From Kaistella sp. SH40-3 (GTDB lineage: Bacteria > Bacteroidota > Bacteroidia > Flavobacteriales > Weeksellaceae): a stretch of 64,000 bases of DNA. The notes below the pieces were generated by a model. The model was given only the letters and a program-made list of their open reading frames with translations, was not told where the DNA came from and searched no databases. A program made the position numbers and the translations under genes. Of this stretch, positions 1-8,836 are shown piece by piece. The stretch's first letter is position 1; every line of letters begins with the position of its first letter. The stretch is from NCBI RefSeq assembly GCF_030686865.1, contig NZ_JAQYUS010000005.1:224568-288567 (forward strand). Reading direction: 5' to 3'.

Positions 1-2621
1 CCAATTTCCTTGTTTTTTACTTCGATGTCGCCGCCATGTGCGATCATTATTTTATTACAGATCGCTAAACCTAGTCCGCTTCCTGTTGGTTTTTGAAGGT
101 TTTGATTTTTTGATTGGTAGAATTTTTCAAAGATGAAGGCCAGATCTTCGGTCGGAATTATTTTTCCGGTATTGAAAATCGAGATCTTCAACTGGTTTTC
201 CTGTTTTTGAAATTTCGTTTGAATCATTCCTTGTTCATTGGTGAATTTCAGCGCGTTTCCTAAAATATTTTGAAAAACCTGAATCATTCTGGATTCGTCA
301 TATTCAAAAATTTCATTTTCTAAAAGATTGACTTCCGAATGGTGAAGACTTCTCTGTTCAAAAAGGTGAAGCAATGGTTTCACTGACTTACGGAAAGTTT
401 CAATGATATTAAAGGACTGAATATTTAAGGGAATAGTTCCGGTTTCCAATTTATCTAAATAGAGAATGTCATTAATAATTTCACTTAATCTATCGGATTC
501 TGAAATAATGTTTTCCAGGAAATCTTTCTTTAATTCTGCCGGCATTTCTTCATCATCCAAAAGAATTTCACTCGTCGCGCGAATTGCGGTAAGCGGTGTG
601 CGAAGTTCGTGGGCGACGCTATCCAGGAATTCGTCTTTTTGTTTGTCTTTTACAATGAGATTTTTATTGGCGTTTTGAAGATCATCAGATAGTTTTAATA
701 ACTGCGAAGACTGGTCGCTCAACTGTTTATTGATAGAAATATTTTCCTTTGATTCTTCTAAAATTTTTAAAACTTCCGGAAGTGAAATTTTATCTTCTTT
801 GGTTACGCCTTCAATTAAAATCTTGGCTGATGCCGTTCCGATTCTTCCGCTTAAAAGGTTCTCTGAAAACTTGATGAAACGGGAATCAGCCGTATCACTA
901 TCGTCGGTGATTTTATATTTTAAATTGAAGATTTTCAAGGCTTGCTCTGTCTTTTTCTCTCCTAAAAATCGAACTAAAATCTTTTGAATATCAGAAACAT
1001 TTGCCGTTCCTTTCCAAATATAAGCGCCCTCGTGATTTTGGATATAATCATTAATATCTACATAAATTTCGGCGTAATTTCTTTCCCTATAATCAGAAAC
1101 TGTATTGGTAGAAATAAGCGTAAATAAAACGCAATTAACTAAAAGACTCCAAAAGAAAATCTGTGGAATTGATGATAAATAGGGAATATTAAAAAAACTG
1201 AAAAAACCGTGATTGAAGAAAGTACTTTGTTGATAATTTTCAGAAAAACTTGGCAAGACCAGACCTAAATAACAAATAATAACTCCCACAATAATTCCAG
1301 TCATCGATCCTAAATAAGTTCCGCGTCGCCAAAAAATCGCACCGAAAAAAGAAGGTGCTAACTGTGCGATTAATACGAAAGAAACCAAACCAATACTGAA
1401 TAAACTTTTGCCTAATATAAAATATTTATAAAAAATAAAACTCACCAAAATCAATAAGAAAATACTGATTTTTCTAATGTTAACGATGTTTTTGGTGTTG
1501 TCTGTTTCCGACCCAAATTTAAACCGATCCAGCCAACCGTAAGGAATGATGATGTTATTTGAAAGCATGATCGAAAGGGAAATGCTCGAAATAATGATCA
1601 TCGAAATACAGGCGCTTAATCCACCGAAGAAAACCATCGTTGAAATAATCGTATTTCCAAATTTCTGTGGAATGAGAATAGAGTAGAGTTCGGGATTTAC
1701 ATCTTCACCAAAAAATAAAATCTTTCCGCCCCAGGCAATTGGGAACACGAAGAAGTTGAAAATTAAAAGATATAAAGGGAACAACCAAATTGCAGTTTTG
1801 ATGTGTTTTTCTTTTCTGTTTTCGATAATCGCCGTGTGAAATTGTCTTGGCAAAAGAAAAATCGCTGACATTGAAAGCATCGACATTAAGAACCAGTTGA
1901 ATCCGCCTTCTAAACCGTTAAAGGTGTTTTTGGCTGCGAAGTCCGGTAACTTTTCGGCTTGGTTGTAGATATCTTCGAAACCATTAAATACACCATAAAC
2001 TACGAAGATTCCGAGAGTGATGAAGAAAATTAATTTTAAGAAACTTTCAACTGCAACAGCAGAAATAATTCCAAGTCTTTTTTCGGAAGCATCTACATAT
2101 TTTGTTCCGTAATAAGATGAAAATAAGGCAATTATCAAAACAACATAGGTTGCCGAATCGAAAAATATATTCGTAGTTTGATCCGTTTCCGTTATTAAAT
2201 GAAAGGTTTCCGAGATGGCTTTAATCTGTAAACCGACGTAAGGAATAATCGCAAACATACAAACCAAAGCAATTAAAGCGCTTAACGAACGGCTGTTTCC
2301 GTATCGCAAAGAAATGAAATCTGCGATACTACTGATTTTGTTAACCCGGGAAATTCGAATGATTTTTGAATTGATATAAATCCAGGCTGGAATAATAATA
2401 ATGGGTCCAATGTAGATCGCCATATATTCTAAACCTTGATTTGCTGCCACACCGATACTTCCGTAATACGTCCAGGCCGAGCAGTAAACTGCTAGAGAAA
2501 GTGCATAAACGTACGGATTGTTTACCCAAAAACTGCTTCTTCTCTTCTCCGCGAAATACGCAATAAAGAACAGAAGACCCAGATAGAGTACAACCAGTGC
2601 AAAAAGCAAATAACTATTCAT
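1..2621 (-). CDS. Hybrid solute-symporter/sensor histidine kinase (CbrA-like), 3' end cut by window
   Basis: Starts at the ATG at 2621 (MNSYLLFALV) and runs off the window after 873 visible codons. Residues 1 to about 500 form a many-spanning sodium:solute symporter (SLC5-type) domain. A STAC-like linker (about 525-600) and a coiled coil follow. The kinase core has an H-box (SVAHELRTPLTA) with the phospho-acceptor at His671, an N-box (NILGNALKF) near 785 and a G-box (GSGLGLAI) near 846. No PAS domain is visible; a receiver domain could lie beyond the edge. Known relatives such as CbrA couple substrate transport or sensing to a two-component system in the inner membrane. The start overlaps the upstream 64-aa gene by 8 bp, implying translational coupling. 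The ligand is unknown; the porin and MFS genes upstream suggest a carboxylate or similar solute. Confidence 0.9.
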   Translation of the reverse strand, partial: MNSYLLFALVVLYLGLLFFIAYFAEKRRSSFWVNNPYVYALSLAVYCSAWTYYGSIGVAANQGLEYMAIYIGPIIIIPAWIYINSKIIRISRVNKISSIADFISLRYGNSRSLSALIALVCMFAIIPYVGLQIKAISETFHLITETDQTTNIFFDSATYVVLIIALFSSYYGTKYVDASEKRLGIISAVAVESFLKLIFFITLGIFVVYGVFNGFEDIYNQAEKLPDFAAKNTFNGLEGGFNWFLMSMLSMSAIFLLPRQFHTAIIENRKEKHIKTAIWLFPLYLLIFNFFVFPIAWGGKILFFGEDVNPELYSILIPQKFGNTIISTMVFFGGLSACISMIIISSISLSIMLSNNIIIPYGWLDRFKFGSETDNTKNIVNIRKISIFLLILVSFIFYKYFILGKSLFSIGLVSFVLIAQLAPSFFGAIFWRRGTYLGSMTGIIVGVIICYLGLVLPSFSENYQQSTFFNHGFFSFFNIPYLSSIPQIFFWSLLVNCVLFTLISTNTVSDYRERNYAEIYVDINDYIQNHEGAYIWKGTANVSDIQKILVRFLGEKKTEQALKIFNLKYKITDDSDTADSRFIKFSENLLSGRIGTASAKILIEGVTKEDKISLPEVLKILEESKENISINKQLSDQSSQLLKLSDDLQNANKNLIVKDKQKDEFLDSVAHELRTPLTAIRATSEILLDDEEMPAELKKDFLENIISESDRLSEIINDILYLDKLETGTIPLNIQSFNIIETFRKSVKPLLHLFEQRSLHHSEVNLLENEIFEYDESRMIQVFQNILGNALKFTNEQGMIQTKFQKQENQLKISIFNTGKIIPTEDLAFIFEKFYQSKNQNLQKPTGSGLGLAICNKIMIAHGGDIEVKNKEI

Positions 2622-2808
2622 GAAATTTTTTAAAAATAATAAATGAAGTGAGACATGAGGCTGCCCAAACAAAAAAGATATAAACGTAAATAATCGGCAG
2701 GCCAATTAATTTTTGTGAACTGTTGAACAAAAGCAAAACTGGCGCATTGAATAAAATAAACAATGCAATACTTAAAATAATCAGTTTTTGTTGATGTCTC
2801 TTTTTCAT
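2614..2808 (-). CDS. Small two-helix membrane protein, DUF3311-like partner of the symporter-kinase
   Basis: A 64-aa protein with two hydrophobic segments (residues about 9-28 and 37-59) joined by a short loop containing FNSSQKLIGLPIIY. This resembles DUF3311-type small proteins, which usually sit directly next to sodium:solute symporters. It ends 8 bp inside the start of the symporter-kinase, so the two are probably coupled and may form one membrane complex. Family assignment is from pattern memory; the function is unknown. Confidence 0.7.
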   Translation of the reverse strand: MKKRHQQKLIILSIALFILFNAPVLLLFNSSQKLIGLPIIYVYIFFVWAASCLTSFIIFKKFHE

Positions 2809-2961
2809 ATGAAGTTTCTATTGAATTTTAAAAGTCATATGGAATCGTTTAATCGCCATTTTGATTTTTTTAGAAAATATATAATTGACGATTTCATTTT
2901 AATAATTAAAAGAAAACAACGGGAAAGGAATTTCCCGTTAGTTTCCTAATTTTAAATTGTA

Positions 2962-3189
2962 CTATACTTTATCGTCGGAATATTCTCCTGTAAAAGAATA
3001 CCAACCGAAGATTCCTAAACCGCCTACGATGATCGGCATCAGTACGGTGAGGATGATCCAGCCAAATACGTTGTCTTCTTGTTTGTCCGACATAATTTTC
3101 GGAATTCCAAACATACTTAAACCGTAGTAGGCGACTACCAGTGCTAAAAGCATCCAGACAATTCCTAATATTTTTTTTACTTGATCCAT
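2962..3189 (-). CDS. Small membrane protein accompanying the MFS transporter (DUF6814-like)
   Basis: A 75-aa protein with two transmembrane segments (residues about 8-28 and 44-66) and an acidic, charged C-terminus (FTGEYSDDKV). It lies 46 bp downstream of the MFS gene on the same strand, so it is probably co-transcribed. Similar small proteins next to MFS carriers are common in Bacteroidetes; I recall the name DUF6814 but could not verify it. No function is known. Confidence 0.7.
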   Translation of the reverse strand: MDQVKKILGIVWMLLALVVAYYGLSMFGIPKIMSDKQEDNVFGWIILTVLMPIIVGGLGIFGWYSFTGEYSDDKV

Positions 3190-3235
3190 TTTTTTTGTTT
3201 TTTAAAGTTACTGAAAATTTGAAAGATGATGCGTT

Positions 3236-4867
3236 TTAAACTACGGGATTTTCAACCTCTGTTTCCTCTACCAATTCATCTTCTTCTAAACTTTTATTTT
3301 TTGTTTTTAAGTAAAGGGTTCCGATAACCAAGCAGACTGCGGCGACTACGATTGGATACCATAATCCTTCGAGATACCATTCGGAATGTCCGGCGCTTTT
3401 TCCGGAGACGACGAGATAAGTTGCAACTGCCGGAAGCAATCCTCCAAACACTCCATTACCAATGTGGTAAGGCAATGACATCGAAGTGTAACGAATTTTC
3501 AGTGGGAACATTTCTACCAGGAAGGCGGCAATCGGTCCGTAAACCATGGTCACAAAAACCACTTGTATAAATACTAAAACAATGAGTAACCATCTGGTGT
3601 CCGGATTTACCGTAATCGCTTGTTTGATAAGCGGTTCTTCTGGTTTACCGTTAACCATGCTTGGGCCGGCTGCTGCCCAATGTACGATGCTGTCTTTTTT
3701 CATTACCGTTCCGTCTGTAAATATTTTTTCCTGATGGAACGTGATCAAACTGTCTGTTGGAATTTTTGCGTGAACTTTTACGGTTCTCTTTTCTGTTAAT
3801 CCGTTTTTAGCAACAACTTTACTTTCGATTTTTACCGAGTTGTACATTGCCTTATAGATTGGTCGGTAAGCGATAATTGCCAATAACATTCCGATCATCA
3901 TAATTGGTTTACGACCGATTTTATCAGATAGCCAACCGAAAAGTACAAATAATGGAGTTGCCACAAAAAGTGCTAAAGCCATCATCGTATCAACTTGTGC
4001 AGATTCAATATTCATTACTTTCTGCATAAAACTCATGGAGTAGAATTGACCCGTGTACCAGATAACTCCCTGTCCCATTACGGCTCCAAATAAAGCAAGC
4101 AATACGAATTTGAAATTAAATTTGTTTCCGAAACTTTCTTTCAAAGGATTTTTAGAAGTTTTTCCTTCTTTTTTCGCTTTGGCAAAAAGTGGTGATTCAG
4201 CCATATTACGACGGATGATGTAAGAAACTCCGACCATTAAAATAGAGATCCAGAATGGAATTCTCCAACCCCAACTGTCAAATTCTTCTGGCGAAAGTGA
4301 AGTTTTGGTTACCAGAATTACGATCAACGAAATAAATAAACCTGAAGTTGCCGTCGTTTGAATCCAGGATGTCCAGTATCCTCGTCGGTTCGGTTGCGAA
4401 TATTCGGCGACATAAGTTGCGGCTCCTCCGTATTCTCCACCTAATGCTAAACCTTGTAAAAGTCTTAAAATTAAAACCAAAACCGGTGCAGCGTACCCAA
4501 TTGTTTCATATTCTGGAACACAACCGATTAGGAAAGTTGAGAATCCCATGATCAAAAGCGTTACCAGGAACGTGTATTTTCTACCGATGATATCTCCCAG
4601 TCTTCCGAAGAATAAAGCCCCAAAAGGTCTTACTACAAATCCTGCCGCAAAAGTTGCCAGGGTAGACAAGAAGGCCGCAGTTGGGTTATCTGCCGGAAAA
4701 AATTTAGTGGCTAATACCACGGCTAAACTTCCGAAAATGTAGAAGTCGTACCACTCAATCAGTGTCCCAAGTGAGGAAGCCATGATGACGCCCCAAATGG
4801 TTTTGTTTTTCTTTCTCTCCGCAACATAAGCATCATGCTCTTCCTGCGTTTTAAATTTTTTGGCCAT
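3236..4867 (-). CDS. MFS transporter, metabolite:proton symporter type, with a large loop insertion
   Basis: A 543-aa major facilitator. Conserved motif A appears as GRLGDIIGRK after TM2 and again as GWLSDKIGRK in the second half. LIEWYDFYIFG near the N-terminus and the GGEYGGAATYVAEY segment are typical of the ProP/ShiA/KgtP metabolite:H+ symporter group. It would move an organic acid or related solute across the inner membrane. A stretch of about 80 residues (about 345-425), rich in charged residues and lacking membrane segments, is inserted between predicted TM9 and TM10, making the protein longer than the usual 430-460 aa. It lies 67 bp downstream of the DcaP-like porin, so outer- and inner-membrane uptake are probably co-expressed. 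The substrate is not deducible. Confidence 0.9.
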   Translation of the reverse strand: MAKKFKTQEEHDAYVAERKKNKTIWGVIMASSLGTLIEWYDFYIFGSLAVVLATKFFPADNPTAAFLSTLATFAAGFVVRPFGALFFGRLGDIIGRKYTFLVTLLIMGFSTFLIGCVPEYETIGYAAPVLVLILRLLQGLALGGEYGGAATYVAEYSQPNRRGYWTSWIQTTATSGLFISLIVILVTKTSLSPEEFDSWGWRIPFWISILMVGVSYIIRRNMAESPLFAKAKKEGKTSKNPLKESFGNKFNFKFVLLALFGAVMGQGVIWYTGQFYSMSFMQKVMNIESAQVDTMMALALFVATPLFVLFGWLSDKIGRKPIMMIGMLLAIIAYRPIYKAMYNSVKIESKVVAKNGLTEKRTVKVHAKIPTDSLITFHQEKIFTDGTVMKKDSIVHWAAAGPSMVNGKPEEPLIKQAITVNPDTRWLLIVLVFIQVVFVTMVYGPIAAFLVEMFPLKIRYTSMSLPYHIGNGVFGGLLPAVATYLVVSGKSAGHSEWYLEGLWYPIVVAAVCLVIGTLYLKTKNKSLEEDELVEETEVENPVV

Positions 4868-4934
4868 AATTTATTTGTTTTTTATTTTGTGAAATTTGGT
4901 TTAAGACAATTTTGGAAATTGGTTTTTCCTTTAA

Positions 4935-6254
4935 TTAAAAAGAATACATCACTCTGACTATTGCTCGCAGGTTGCCCACATCTTTCATGTTATTTTGGGC
5001 TTTTCCTTCGGCATTTAAATCGCCCCATTTTGCGGCGGTGTATTCAATTTCGGGAGAAATGTTGAATTTGTTTTGTTTGAAATCAACTCTTGCTGAAGCA
5101 CGCCACGCATCGTCCAGAACTCTTGCTCCGGAAGCGCCGCGAACGTAAAGGTTTTTGAAACCTGCATCAACACCCGAATTTTTTGTGTACCCAAAGAAAA
5201 CTCCGGGAGCCACTTTTGGATTTGCACTCGCAACATCCACCCAGAACGCTGAAGTTTTTGTTGGTTTGTAAGATTCCTGTCCGTTTGGTTCTGTATAACC
5301 TGCGAAACCGCCAAACATAACTAAATGATGAAGATTTCCACCTGTAATTCCGTAAAGTTTAGTAATGATTTTATCATTCGCATATTTAAAGTAACCGAAG
5401 AACATTTCAGAATTTACTTTTTCATCTGAAACTAATCCTGCCGATTCAATAACCGGTTTCAAGGATTGATATTCTGCGCCGGCTCCAGCCGTTACTGTTT
5501 TCGTTTTGTATTGTAATTGTCCATGGAACGTTGGAATAGAAGAATTAAAAGTCGCACTGTTAACAGAAGTACCAGTTGCATTTGCAGTTTGGAACTCTCT
5601 GTCTTTATAAGCAACAAGACTTAAAGTTAATTCCGGAGTTAATTTTTGAGCCACTTTAATTTGACCTGCCCAACCGAATGGATTAAAAATAATTCCAGAA
5701 TTAAAGTTGGCAACGCCGGGGAAAACATCAGGAACAACGGAAGGATACCACGTTTGTCCGAAAGTAACTGCAGTTTTAGGCCAGGCTAGAGTGGCGGTGG
5801 CGTGGCGAAGTCGCATTAATCCGGTACTTCCACTTCCTGCTGAAGATTTATTTAATTCTGTATTTCCGAAGAAATCTGCTTCAATATTTCCGCTTGCTTT
5901 TGCGCCCCAAACATCCGGACCTTTAAATCGAATTCCGACTCTGGAAGTGATTGCTAGAAAATTACTTCCTCCTGCAGCATTGATATCTTTTCCGTTCGCA
6001 TCTAATTTTTCATCGAGTGGATAAAGATTGAGATGCATTTCTCGGGAGTACGCAGATTGTCTGCTGTCGAAATTATATTCCGTTCGAACCCAACCATAGA
6101 ATGAGGCGTCCCATTCTTTCGGCTTGGCTTTTTCTGCTTCCAATGCTTCGATTCTTTTTAGAAGATCTTCATTAGAGGGAGTTTCTTGCGCTAAAAGTAA
6201 GTTTGAAAAAAATAGAGAAGAAACGATTCCTAACAAAACAGTTGATTTCTTCAT
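4935..6254 (-). CDS. DcaP-like trimeric outer-membrane porin
   Basis: A 439-aa protein with an N-terminal signal peptide (cleavage near LLLAQ-ETPS) and a short coiled coil (NEDLLKRIEALEAEKAK), followed by beta-strand-rich sequence starting FYGWVRTEYNFDSRQ and ending in an aromatic residue (RVMYSF), as outer-membrane barrels do. The coiled coil before the barrel and motifs such as FGQTWYPSVVPDVFPG match DcaP-type porins, which take up dicarboxylates and small anionic compounds. It is first in a minus-strand run with the MFS carrier and the symporter-kinase, so an uptake and sensing unit is inferred. Confidence 0.87.
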   Translation of the reverse strand: MKKSTVLLGIVSSLFFSNLLLAQETPSNEDLLKRIEALEAEKAKPKEWDASFYGWVRTEYNFDSRQSAYSREMHLNLYPLDEKLDANGKDINAAGGSNFLAITSRVGIRFKGPDVWGAKASGNIEADFFGNTELNKSSAGSGSTGLMRLRHATATLAWPKTAVTFGQTWYPSVVPDVFPGVANFNSGIIFNPFGWAGQIKVAQKLTPELTLSLVAYKDREFQTANATGTSVNSATFNSSIPTFHGQLQYKTKTVTAGAGAEYQSLKPVIESAGLVSDEKVNSEMFFGYFKYANDKIITKLYGITGGNLHHLVMFGGFAGYTEPNGQESYKPTKTSAFWVDVASANPKVAPGVFFGYTKNSGVDAGFKNLYVRGASGARVLDDAWRASARVDFKQNKFNISPEIEYTAAKWGDLNAEGKAQNNMKDVGNLRAIVRVMYSF

Positions 6255-6393
6255 AGATTAATAATTTTTAGTTTGTTTTTTTGTTGAAACGAAATTGAAA
6301 CTAAAAATTTGATTGAAGAAATTTAATATATATCAGTGTAATGAATATAGTTGATTGTGAGTTCTTTTAAAATAAAGGTGAAAATTGATACTT

Positions 6394-6810
6394 TTATTTT
6401 TTAAATCTTTCCCATTTAATCATCATGTATTTATCACCAAACTCAGTGATGACCAAGCCTGAACCTTTTAAGTTTTCTTCCTTTGACATGTATTCTAAAA
6501 GTTCAGTTTGTTTAAAAACTTTATACATTGGATGAAAATCAGAATGTGGCGGGCGGGTAATATTGTATTTCTTGATCCAGGAACTTACCGTATTATGTGA
6601 AACGCCGATGATTCGTTCAATCTCACGGTAACTTAAACCTTCCAAATAAAGTTGAAGCGCTTTTGTAACCACGTAATCGTCAATTTGTTTCCCCAATTTC
6701 TTAACGGTGAAATAGTAGTTGCAGTCTTTGCATAAAAACCTTTGACGCTCGTTAATAATACCGCTTTTGACGATATTCTTTCCACTACATTTCGGACAGG
6801 AATTTGGCAT
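6394..6810 (-). CDS. Transposase-derived zinc-ribbon/HTH DNA-binding protein (IS1 InsA-like N-terminus)
   Basis: A 138-aa protein. Residues 5-34 are a four-cysteine zinc ribbon (CPKC...CKDC) as in IS1/IS1595 InsA proteins. It is followed by an HTH (YLEGLSYREIERIIGVSHNTVSSWIKKY, about 52-81). The last 50 residues are a basic/acidic tail unlike a DDE catalytic domain, and no DDE motif, second ORF or terminal inverted repeats are visible. I infer a domesticated transposase fragment acting as a regulator. It lies 139 bp upstream of the porin and reads the same way, with its own intergenic region. Confidence 0.75.
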   Translation of the reverse strand: MPNSCPKCSGKNIVKSGIINERQRFLCKDCNYYFTVKKLGKQIDDYVVTKALQLYLEGLSYREIERIIGVSHNTVSSWIKKYNITRPPHSDFHPMYKVFKQTELLEYMSKEENLKGSGLVITEFGDKYMMIKWERFKK

Positions 6811-7008
6811 AACTATATCTTTTTAGCAAAGATATATTAAATTAGCAATATTGTAAATGTAAAATGCAAATATTTTAAAGTTTTCTTATTGAAATAGAAT
6901 TATCACAGTAGAAAACTCCTTTTAATTCAAAAATTTTAAATTGATTTTTAGCAGATATAATATCCTGTAATAGTTATTTTATTGGTTTAAAAATCTTTTT
7001 AATTAAAA

Positions 7009-7034
7009 TTAAACAGCAATTAATTATTGTTTAA
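7009..7034. promoter_or_regulatory. AT-rich palindrome overlapping the arg promoter, possible operator
   Basis: An imperfect inverted repeat centred on CAATTAATTATTG, with arms TTAAACAGCAATT and AATTATTGTTTAA (11 of 13 pairs), ends immediately upstream of the -33 element. Its position suits an operator. The AATTATT core recalls both ARG boxes and Lrp sites; the Lrp-type gene at the operon end is a candidate regulator, but this is inference. Confidence 0.4.
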
Positions 7035-7067
7035 TTTGTTTTCTAAAGATTTTTTATCTTAAATTTG
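7035..7067 (+). promoter_or_regulatory. Promoter of the arginine operon
   Basis: TTTG at 7035-7038 and TAAATTTG at 7060-7067 are separated by 21 nt and match the Bacteroidetes -33/-7 consensus (TTTG and TAnnTTTG). The predicted transcript starts about 15-20 nt before the ATG at 7090. Confidence 0.65.
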
Positions 7068-7089
7068 CCACTTTAAAAGTTATAAATAA

Positions 7090-7671
7090 ATGAAAATAGA
7101 AGTTTCTTCAGATAAACATTTGAAATACGCAGAAGAAATACGACAGGAAATTGCAGATTCCGCCAAGCAACGTGGAACTGGGATTTCAAAGCGGTCTTTT
7201 GAATATATCTGCGAAAAAATTTTAGAAGGAAAAGCAGTAGTTGCTTTTGAAGACGACGGAACCTGGGTAGGGTTCTGTTATGTAGAAACCTGGTCACACG
7301 GCGCTTTTGTTGCTAATTCTGGCTTAATCGTTTCCTCGAAATTCAGGAATTTAGGATATGCCACTTTAATCAAAGAAAAAGTTTTTGAACTGTCCAGAGA
7401 ACGCTATCCGAATGCTAAGGTTTTTGGATTAACTACTGGATTGGCGGTGATGAAGATCAATGCTGAACTTGGTTATAAACCTGTAATCTATTCAGAATTG
7501 ACACAAGATGAAGAGTTTTGGAGCGGATGCAAAACCTGTGTGAACTACGAAATTCTAATGAGCAAAAATCGACAAAACTGCCTTTGTACTGCAATGCTTT
7601 TTGTACCGAAAAATGATATTGAACAAATCAAAGTTGAGAAAGATGAAAAAAAGTGTAGTACTAGCATTTAG
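7090..7671 (+). CDS. GNAT-family acyltransferase, probable first enzyme of arginine synthesis (ArgA function)
   Basis: A 193-aa GNAT protein: FEDDGTWVGFCYVETW forms the beta4 region, and SKFRNLGYATLIKEKVFE is the acyl-CoA-binding motif A (R/Q-x-x-G-x-G/A variant). It is the first gene after the operon promoter and overlaps argG by 29 bp. In Bacteroidetes, stand-alone GNAT genes at this site are thought to supply N-acylglutamate in place of classical ArgA or ArgJ. Whether the acyl donor is acetyl-CoA or succinyl-CoA is unclear, because the carbamoyltransferase downstream has an ambiguous specificity residue. Confidence 0.8.
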   Translation: MKIEVSSDKHLKYAEEIRQEIADSAKQRGTGISKRSFEYICEKILEGKAVVAFEDDGTWVGFCYVETWSHGAFVANSGLIVSSKFRNLGYATLIKEKVFELSRERYPNAKVFGLTTGLAVMKINAELGYKPVIYSELTQDEEFWSGCKTCVNYEILMSKNRQNCLCTAMLFVPKNDIEQIKVEKDEKKCSTSI

Positions 7672-8836
7672 TGGTGGATTAGATACTTCGTATTGTGCGA
7701 AATATCTGACTGAAAATTTAGGTTACGATGTTCATGCAGTTACCGTCAATACTGGAGGTTTTTCTAAACAGGACGAACAGGAATTGAAATCGAAAGCAGA
7801 AAAATTAGGTGTGATTTCTTACACTTTTATTGATGCCGTTCAACCTTATTATAATGAGTGCGTCAAATATTTAATTTTTGGAAATGTTCTGAAAAATAAT
7901 ACGTATCCACTTTCTGTAAGTGCAGAAAGAACCGTTCAGGCGCAGAATATTGCCAAGTTTGCTTTTGAAATCGGTGCAACTGCAATCGCTCATGGAAGTA
8001 CTGGAGCAGGAAATGATCAAGTTCGTTTTGATTTGATTTTTCAGATTATGTGTTCTGGTGTCGAGATTATTACGCCGATTCGGGATTTGTCTTTGTCAAG
8101 AGAGGAAGAGATTTTATTCTTAAAAAATCACGGTTATGAAATGGATTTTGAGAAAGCAAAATATTCAATTAACAAAGGACTTTGGGGAACTTCCGTGGGC
8201 GGAAAAGAAACCTTGACTTCAAAATACAATTTACCTGAAGACGCATTTCCATCTCAAGTTGTAAAAACCGAACCTTCTGATTTAGAAATAGAATTTAAAA
8301 AAGGAGAAGTGATCGGTGTAAATGGCGAGCAATTTTCACATCCGGTTGCAGCGATTCAGAAAATTGAGGAACTGACTTCTATTTATGGAATTGGTCGTGA
8401 TATTCACGTTGGCGATACAATTGTGGGGATTAAAGGTCGAGTTGGTTTTGAGGCTGCAGCAGCGACCGTGATTATTAAAGCGCATCATTTATTAGAAAAA
8501 CATACGCTTTCAAAATACCAGCAAACCATCAAATCTCAATTGTCAGATTGGTACGGAAACTGGCTTCATGAAGCGCTTTTCTTGGATCCCGTGATGAGAA
8601 ATATCGAAGTTTTTCTAAATGATTCTCAAAAAACCGTGAACGGAAAAGTATTTATAACACTTCATCCTTATCGTTTTGTTTTAAATGGAATTGAATCTGA
8701 AAACGATTTAATGTCCGATAAATTTGGAAGTTACGGCGAGTCAAATCTTGCTTGGACTGGCGAAGATGTGAAAGGATTTACCAAAGTCTTAAGCAATTCA
8801 TTATCGATTTATCATCAAATAAATAAAGCGAAATGA
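7643..8836 (+). CDS. argG: Argininosuccinate synthase
   Basis: A 397-aa protein that joins citrulline and aspartate using ATP. The N-terminus MKKSVVLAFSGGLDTSY carries the PP-loop SGGLDTS expected in ArgG. I chose the ATG at 7643; an upstream TTG at 7601 in the same frame would add 14 residues before the normal ArgG start. SVSAERTVQAQNIA and AHGSTGAGNDQVRFD are family motifs. It overlaps the GNAT gene by 29 bp and argC by 4 bp (ATGA), showing tight translational coupling. Cytoplasmic. Confidence 0.97.
   Translation: MKKSVVLAFSGGLDTSYCAKYLTENLGYDVHAVTVNTGGFSKQDEQELKSKAEKLGVISYTFIDAVQPYYNECVKYLIFGNVLKNNTYPLSVSAERTVQAQNIAKFAFEIGATAIAHGSTGAGNDQVRFDLIFQIMCSGVEIITPIRDLSLSREEEILFLKNHGYEMDFEKAKYSINKGLWGTSVGGKETLTSKYNLPEDAFPSQVVKTEPSDLEIEFKKGEVIGVNGEQFSHPVAAIQKIEELTSIYGIGRDIHVGDTIVGIKGRVGFEAAAATVIIKAHHLLEKHTLSKYQQTIKSQLSDWYGNWLHEALFLDPVMRNIEVFLNDSQKTVNGKVFITLHPYRFVLNGIESENDLMSDKFGSYGESNLAWTGEDVKGFTKVLSNSLSIYHQINKAK

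Noticed and set aside
6394..6810. Active insertion sequence
   Set aside because: No catalytic domain, second ORF, terminal inverted repeats or target duplication.
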